Shown here: positions 57,466 to 64,000 of the stretch, one piece after another | Layout of the letters: every line of letters begins with the position of its first letter | How positions within the stretch are numbered: position 1 is the stretch's first letter | Assembly: GCA_013398175.1 (NCBI GenBank) | Contig: VZRZ01007764.1 | Location: forward strand, 696,992 to 760,991 | DNA from: Climacteris rufus | Lineage: Eukaryota > Chordata > Aves > Passeriformes > Climacteridae | Reading direction: 5' to 3' | Length of the DNA: 64,000 nucleotides | Translations under genes and position numbers: made by a program | The notes under the pieces: generated by a model | Seen by the model: only the letters and a program-made list of their open reading frames with translations | What the model was told of the DNA's origin: nothing | The model's database searches: none

Positions 57466-60400
57466 TTGAATACTGTCTTTATCTGAATATTGTGGCAAAT
57501 TGAGTTTCTATTATGCCAAGGTAATCTCTGCTTCACTGAATAATGTCTCCCTAAAAGGCAGCACACAAAGAAGTCTGGGTTTCGCCTCATGCAGGAAAAT
57601 GCAATTTGAGACACCAGAGATATGTGTAGGGAAAGGAAGCAGGGTTTGGAGGCAGACCTGGTCTGTGGCTCAGGTTTCACTCTGGCTTTGGGTCTCACCA
57701 AACTCGGGAAAGACATCAGGAACTTCTTCTTCACCAAGCAATATAAGCAGGAATGTGACTTTCACAGGCTGCCAGACTACGGTGACTCACTCGGCATTGA
57801 AAAGGGACAAAACTTTAAAAGCATCATTCCTACACTTTCTTTTACTACTTGACAGTGATCCAAAACTTCCTATAACACTCACCAGCAATTACACAGAACT
57901 GCCCAGGACTATCTGTTACCACGGGTATTCCATATGCAAAATGCAGGGCTCTCTGTTCCCAACTGCTCCTATGAATTCCTTTGATTCTTGAATCCATTCT
58001 TAGTGCAACAGCCAGAGGTGGAAGGGCTCATATAAAAGAGAAAAGGTGATAATGGATGTGTCTGCATGTTCTACCAGCCAAAGATACGGGCTAAGACACC
58101 TATTTATTACTGATTCTTCTGGCTGCTGCTTTGTTATATAAGAAACCTCCAACTTTTTCAGGACTTGAAGGAGTTTACTCAGGTTCAGAACTTCTTCAGT
58201 TGTGGTACCTATGTTTTATCTCACATTTTTAACATAATGCACTGGAGTTGTAAATACGGCTTACCCTGCCAATCTGAAATTGTGTGGCTGATTCAGCTCC
58301 AAAGTGTCTGTTTCCTTGTGGAATTTTCTTCCTTGTGCAACAGCAGTTAAGCCCCTTAAGCAGTTAAGTGATTTCCAGTGGGATACTGACTTAATTGAGT
58401 GTATTTTGCATGCATTCAGGTGTGTTTCAAGAGCCCCATTTTTGGTGTATGCTGGAATGTGTCTCCTCTGGCCTTGTGAATAGCCACCCTTGGAAAGCAT
58501 GCAGGCAAGATTTCTGTCCTTTGTAGCAGTCCAGGCTGGCAAACTGCACTGCAGCTGTAAATGGTGGTGTTTCTTGGGAAATGTTTGATGCCAGCATGGC
58601 TAAATCTGCACAACCTCCTTATATCATACCCAGGGCAGCTGGAAAAAGTGGCTAAAGATACAGGAAGGACAAACAGACTCTATCTAACATTTTGCTTGCA
58701 GTAATCCAAAGTTTTCCCCAGGCTGTGCTAAGGGCTGGGACAGGACGTGCTGCTTCTAATGGGAAAGCTGCCTGAGATTCAGTGAGGAGCAGCTGACGTG
58801 CCCAGCAGGAAAATGCAGCACTGTTCGCACTGCTGGCTGCTCTCCTGACACCGAGTCAGGTGTCAGGAGACACCAGCCAGCCAAAATCAGCACAGTCTGA
58901 GTGAAGTTTGCCTCTTCCAGTGGTTTCCAGCCCACTGTTGACACAAACCAGTCCACGCTGACTGGGATGGAGGCCACCACGCCACTGCACTGGTGTGGAC
59001 CCAGCATGGCATGGTGGTGGTTTATTTTCCTGCTAGAGGAGGGGATCTCTTTGAACCCAGTTATTTCCTGCCCATCATGAACATAAGTGCTTCTCCAGCT
59101 CATCTTGTACTTCTCAGGGAATGCTGCCTTTACTTTTCATCCCATTATTTGCTGTGGGATTTGGGGTGTTGCTTGGCTGCTGGTTCTCTTGCAAGAGCAG
59201 GAGTGCTCTTGCAGTCCTAATGGCATTGCCCTGTTTTGGATAACCCTCAGGCCCAAAAGAAAAGGCTATTCTTAGGTTCCAGAGGCCCAAGCACAGGTGG
59301 GAGGAAGTCTGGGAGGTTTTTAAGACCAACACTTTTCATTCTACCATGAAACATTCTAGCCATGTTTTAGTACTGCCTCTGCACAGTGTCAGTCACCTCC
59401 CAACACTGGAACTACAGGTGTTTTCATTGGACCTCCTCCCCATTCTTCCAGGATATACTCAATCCTCAAGCAAATTATCTAAGGCATCCTGGAAACCTTA
59501 CTTACCATGTTGTTACTTGTGTTTTTATGGTAGAGTTTGTGCACATGATGTGTTTTCTTTCAAATTTTTTTTAAATCTCAGAAACTGCTGGGAAGAGGGA
59601 AATGCTTTGCCTTCTGTTTCACAAATAAGAAAAACACATAATGGACCTAGATGAAACAGATATTAGTCCTGACTTTGGATTTCAGGGCCATCTGACTTTA
59701 CAGTCAACAGACAGTGCAGAAGGCAACCAGTGAATCCAGCCTGTGGTCAGGAGGGATGCCTACAGCAAAGCAAAAGGGATGAAATGGATTCTCCCCCAAG
59801 AAGAGCAGGTTAATCCCCAGGCTATTCTTCCTGTCAGCTTTTTGGAGACAACTTTTGGCCAGGCAGAGGGGAGGAAGGCTTAGTGTGTAATCTAGTAGCT
59901 GGCTGTCCCCCAGGCATCTTTTGTGTTATCTTCAACAGCCCTTGTGTGCTGCCAAACCATACTCCTGTCCCCACGTGACGAGCTCTGACTTGTATTAACT
60001 TATTTCAGAGATGGAAGGATCTGATCCAGGCAGAGAAAGGAGGCAGTGGTGGCACTGTTACACACAAAAAACCAAGGGCTGCTCTTCTCCCTCTTTGGGG
60101 GTGACACCATCTGAACCACACAGGGAGTTGTGAAGGTGAAAATGAGGCTGTGAAATCGTGTAATTAGGAGATTTTCCTCCCGTGATAAAAATTAAATTAA
60201 ATATAGATGTTAAATAGTGCAATTAATTAGCATGTCACAATGTAGTCTCTTCTCATGCTCTAATTTGTGCCATGTTGAAAGTAGCTACTTCTTCCACCTC
60301 TGCCTCCTTATAAATAAACCATATGCTTTCTGGATCAACTCATCCAATTATATCTTAATTGTTTCTAGGAGCACATCTCACTACTACATTAATTGTCATA

Positions 60401-63400
60401 CAAGGATTTGTACACACAGGGTCAGATTCCCATTGGTGATATTTTAATTATTATTACAGTGCAAACACGGTCTTTAATAGCTTATTAACACTGGAGGGTT
60501 CAGTCAACTTTTATCAGCAAACAAACACAAAACAGGATGCTTTCTGGAAGGATTTTGGTGACCTCTTTGATTATTTATTTATAACATGCCTGAAGAACCA
60601 GGGTAGGCCCAATTTGGAGATGGAAATACTGATGTATCTGACACCACCACCCCCACAATGATGCTGGACATGCACCGTGTAATAGACAAGTTGCCAGACA
60701 GACAGCACACAGTGAAAAGGAGGGGGTGTTGTCTCATTTTGCTTCAGCTACTTTTCTGAAGTGTAGAGGGCCACATAAGGTTTACAAGTAACATTTAGTC
60801 AGGTAGTTGCAGATTTAAAATGAGATTTAAAAGCACTGAAAAAGGCTTTGAGCTGACATTGACATTTAGTCCTCCTACATCACCTTGGTGCTGTTGAATC
60901 TGCATCACTTCTCTGTGAATTTTATATGCTAATAAGGTGTGTGGTGAAAGACAGGGAGAGGACAAGAGCTGCTGAAACTTGCAGTGTCTCACCTATATTA
61001 GAGATTAATAAACCTGGAGCTTGCTGAGAAATAGGTCTTTATTTTAGTTTCACTGGCCATGTGACAATTTTTTAAAGCTATTTTTGTTTGGGTTTTTTTT
61101 ATTGTTCCCTTATAAAACAAAGAGTGGTGGGGAAAAAAATAACTCCTTTGGAGACAAGCAAATCTTTAGGCTTGAGTGAAAATATTTCTCTTCAGTTGAG
61201 CCTTGAGTTTTTGAAGGACACATATAAGCAGGAAGAGCTTTGTAAGAGACATCACTTTGATACGAGAAAGCACAGTGTGATGTTTAGGCAGTGGTGGACC
61301 AAAAGTAGGCTTCCTGTTGCCTGAGCTCCCTCTCTTCCTCCCAGAAAAAGTTCTTTCCTAGTGAGTCACATTTTAAGCTGCTCTGGTTGACTAGGTTTTC
61401 ATTGATGGGCTGGGAGATGTGAGCTCCCCCCAGCCAGAGCACATTGGCTCCTCACAACATCAAGAAATGAGCACTCAGCCTGCACCACATCCACCAAAAC
61501 CCTTTTGTCTGAAGGCAAGAGCAGCAGGAGTTTGAGATTCCTCAGCCCTGCCCAGATGTGTTTCTTTGCCCCTCTGAGAAAGAGCCTTTCCTGGGTGCTG
61601 AGGGGGCTCAGCCCATCCTCTTCAAGCTTCAAACTCATCCAGGGAAGAAGAGGCCTTTGGATGGGCCCAGAGTGGCAGGGACACATTTTCTGTTCAAGGG
61701 ACACCTGAGCTACCTCACTCTGTTATTTTATCAAGAGTGATACAGTTAGAAATAAGGAAAAGAGGAACAGCAGCCCCTCCAAGCACCCCATGATGCCTCC
61801 ACCCTGAGCCTCCCTTCAACAAAGAGGAAGAAGACACAGAACTTTGACACACAGGAGGTTTCATGTCTAAGCACAGGGCAGCCATGCTTCACTCCCACCC
61901 CTCCAGGCTGTGTGAGTAGTGAAAAAGGGCCAAAAAACCGAGAAAGTCATGCCTAAAAGAGGACCAGAGTGTTGTTGCACATACAGCAGCATTGGGGTGC
62001 CTGTTCTTTGGTACTGCTCTCTCTGCCTCCAGAATATTCCCTGGGAGAGGACATCAGCAAGGAGGACAAGTATGAAATTAACTTCAGAAAGACAGAAAAA
62101 AGATAAGGAAATTTTAAAGGGCAAGAAGGTGAAGATACACTCTCTGGATTTGGGAGGAAAAAAATAAGGAGAGAGAGTTGTAGCTCTTTCTAGCTGTAAA
62201 GACAACCTGGCCTCTCTGAAATGAAAGTGTAGATTCCTTGTCTCTACAGACAGATAAATTGAGCTAATAGCACTTGGAGAGCCAGGCACTTGCCCACTTT
62301 CAGTGCTGCTTCCCATGCCAAGAGAGATCCAGCTCATGAACTTCATCAGGCAGGGACAGAGGCACCACCATCAAACCCCCACTCCTGTGAAAGGATGCTC
62401 TGAAGGGCTGTGCCTGCAATTCAAGCATGCAAGTATTGTGCCCAGTAACCACACACTGGCTTGAGGAACCATGGGTGGTTCTACAACCCTGCTGCAAGAG
62501 GTGGTGGTTCCACTGCAGGGGGTGACACATCTGTCTCCTGATGGGGTGGGTGTTGGACAGGATGGTGGCACCGAGGGAGCAGGGCAAACCCAGCATCTCA
62601 GCTCTTTGCTTCACCTTTGTGGGTGTTTCACATGAGGTTGTTTGGTTATTTGGTCCAGCAGTTCCTTACCTGAAACAAAAAGGGAATTTTGTCCCTGCCC
62701 CATTCCAATGAAAATGAAAGGAGAATGGAAGGCGTGCAGTACTCAGATCCTGCTGTGGAGGCATAGCAATGTCACGCAGGGCTGAGCTCATTACAGTTCC
62801 TTCAAGACCTGTTTATGCTGCAATAGGACCCCTCACAACTTCTCATTTAGGAAAATGGGCCTATCCTTCTTTGGTAGCACAAAGGAGCCATATTTCCAGC
62901 AGGGAATCTGTTTTTTTGAGGCCAATACCAGAAATAAAACCTCTGACAATGAAAGACTTTGTAGCCAAAGAGAAGAAGATGCCAGAAACCCAGATAGGGA
63001 CCTTGAGGAAGAGAATCTGCAGGAATAGTGATGAGGGCTGTCCTGTGGTCCAAAAGCCTCTGTTGTCTACAAAGCCCTGGGGACCTCAATCCCCTTTACC
63101 CTGCTCCAGTGCCATTAACAAGAAGGCAGGGGAGATAAGTTCAAATCACTTGTGAAGACACCACTAAGAGCCCTGTGCACAAGGTTTTCATTGCTAATAG
63201 GTGTGAGGCAGTTTCCAATTTGACCCTAAAATGCAGTTTTTGGTAGCAAAACTAAAATCTGTGATTCATACTAGTGATGGACAATGTGCCTGGGCATATG
63301 GCCCCACTGACACAAATGGACACTTTTATTTTGAGAACATGTATGTGTATATATAATTGTATTTACATTTCTATTAGGTTATCTTTCTCCATCTCTCCCT

Positions 63401-64000
63401 TGTATTTGGTTCTCATTTTGCCTCCCCTTCCCAGTCCCCACAAGCCCTTGCTGCAAGGGTGTTTTTTTATACTTGTGTTTCTTCTGTACTTGCAAAATGG
63501 GGACTTCTGATGGTTGGAGGTTTAACCAGAAATTCTCAGTTACCTCACTGTCATTTTCAAAGCTAACTTAACCTCTTGAAAACCTGATGACTTCTTGAAA
63601 ATTAATAGGATTCAGGATATTAAATTTCTGATTGTCTTTTGGAAAGGATACATGAACTGCCTATCTCCAAAGTGCCATAAACGAGATGACTTCATGGGCC
63701 ACTCCCATTCCTAATGAGAAGCTCATGGACAACTGCAATGATAGGCAAGGAAAGCTGGAAGTAAAAGGGTAAAACTCTTTCAATGTAGACTTTGATCTCA
63801 GCCTTTCCCCACTTCATTCATCTGAGTTTGTAAAGCACACAAAATCTTTCAAGACTGAAGCTCTGCAATGCTGTCCCACTGTTGTGAATATGACTTGAGC
63901 CTTTACTGATCTTCTGCACTGTTCCAGACTCTTTCAAATCTCAAAGGTAAAAAACCAAAAAACAAACAAAACCAATTCTAATGAATGATTTAATTTACAA
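57466..64000. other. Intergenic region to the window edge, no gene seen
   Basis: About 6.5 kb without a recognisable gene. Open frames of up to about 160 codons (57500-57991 on + and 61867-62346 on -) show no known domain. A perfect 11-bp hairpin lies at 58841-58870. The stretches 60170-60500 and 60790-61030 are AT-rich, free of repeats and could be conserved elements. A short CAAAACA-type tract ends the window (63949-63973). Confidence 0.7.
58841..58870. repeat. Perfect inverted repeat (11-bp stem, 8-nt loop)
   Basis: TCTCCTGACAC (58841-58851) and GTGTCAGGAGA (58860-58870) are exact reverse complements around CGAGTCAG. No T-run or gene border is nearby, and the arms are too short for a microRNA precursor. 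Confidence 0.85.

Noticed and set aside
57500..57991. 163-codon + strand frame just after the ancient CR1 relic
   Set aside because: It is not an ORF2 piece, has no recognisable motif and is probably chance.
61867..62346. 159-codon minus-strand frame
   Set aside because: No domain or conserved motif is visible, and other frames overlap it.
1..64000. Search for tRNA, rRNA, CRISPR arrays, prokaryotic operons and toxin or phage systems
   Set aside because: No such signature was seen. The window behaves as ordinary vertebrate genic and intergenic DNA.

Overview
The window is vertebrate nuclear DNA, almost certainly from a bird. The coding parts are short exons separated by introns of 0.9 to 15 kb. 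The interspersed repeats I can recognise are CR1-type LINE fragments, with no Alu, B1 or MIR-like SINEs. The background is unremarkable, moderately AT-rich DNA.

One gene can be supported: the 3' part of ZNF462, a large C2H2 zinc-finger chromatin protein, on the + strand. Seven coding exons (508-699, 15816-16080, 18646-18782, 24166-24389, 26801-26933, 31845-31959, 32895-33096) have AG/GT borders and compatible phases. Together they encode the last 421 residues and the stop. These carry seven C2H2 fingers, a Ser/acidic linker and the C-terminal tail. The start of the gene, including its promoter and larger 5' exons, lies left of base 1. A 3' UTR of about 2.8 kb follows the stop at 33096 and ends at an AATAAA (35852) followed by GT-rich sequence. 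This UTR contains three assembly gaps and an apparent false duplication.

The introns (1-507 partial, 700-15815, 16081-18645, 18783-24165, 24390-26800, 26934-31844, 31960-32894) hold four CR1 fragments, simple repeats and some unassigned sequence. From about 35.9 kb to 64 kb I see no gene. That flank holds two ordinary CR1 fragments, one much older CR1-like reverse-transcriptase relic (about 56960-57465), short simple repeats and several AT-rich stretches that could be conserved non-coding elements. In mammals the DNA 3' of ZNF462 is a long intergenic interval before RAD23B and KLF4, so an empty flank fits that synteny.

I found no tRNA, rRNA, CRISPR array, prokaryotic-type operon or intact mobile element. 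I see no clear evidence of a new biological system. The items most worth checking are a run of three p53-family half-sites in the large intron, an internally deleted CR1 just downstream of a zinc-finger exon, the ancient CR1 relic, and the assembly problems in the 3' UTR.
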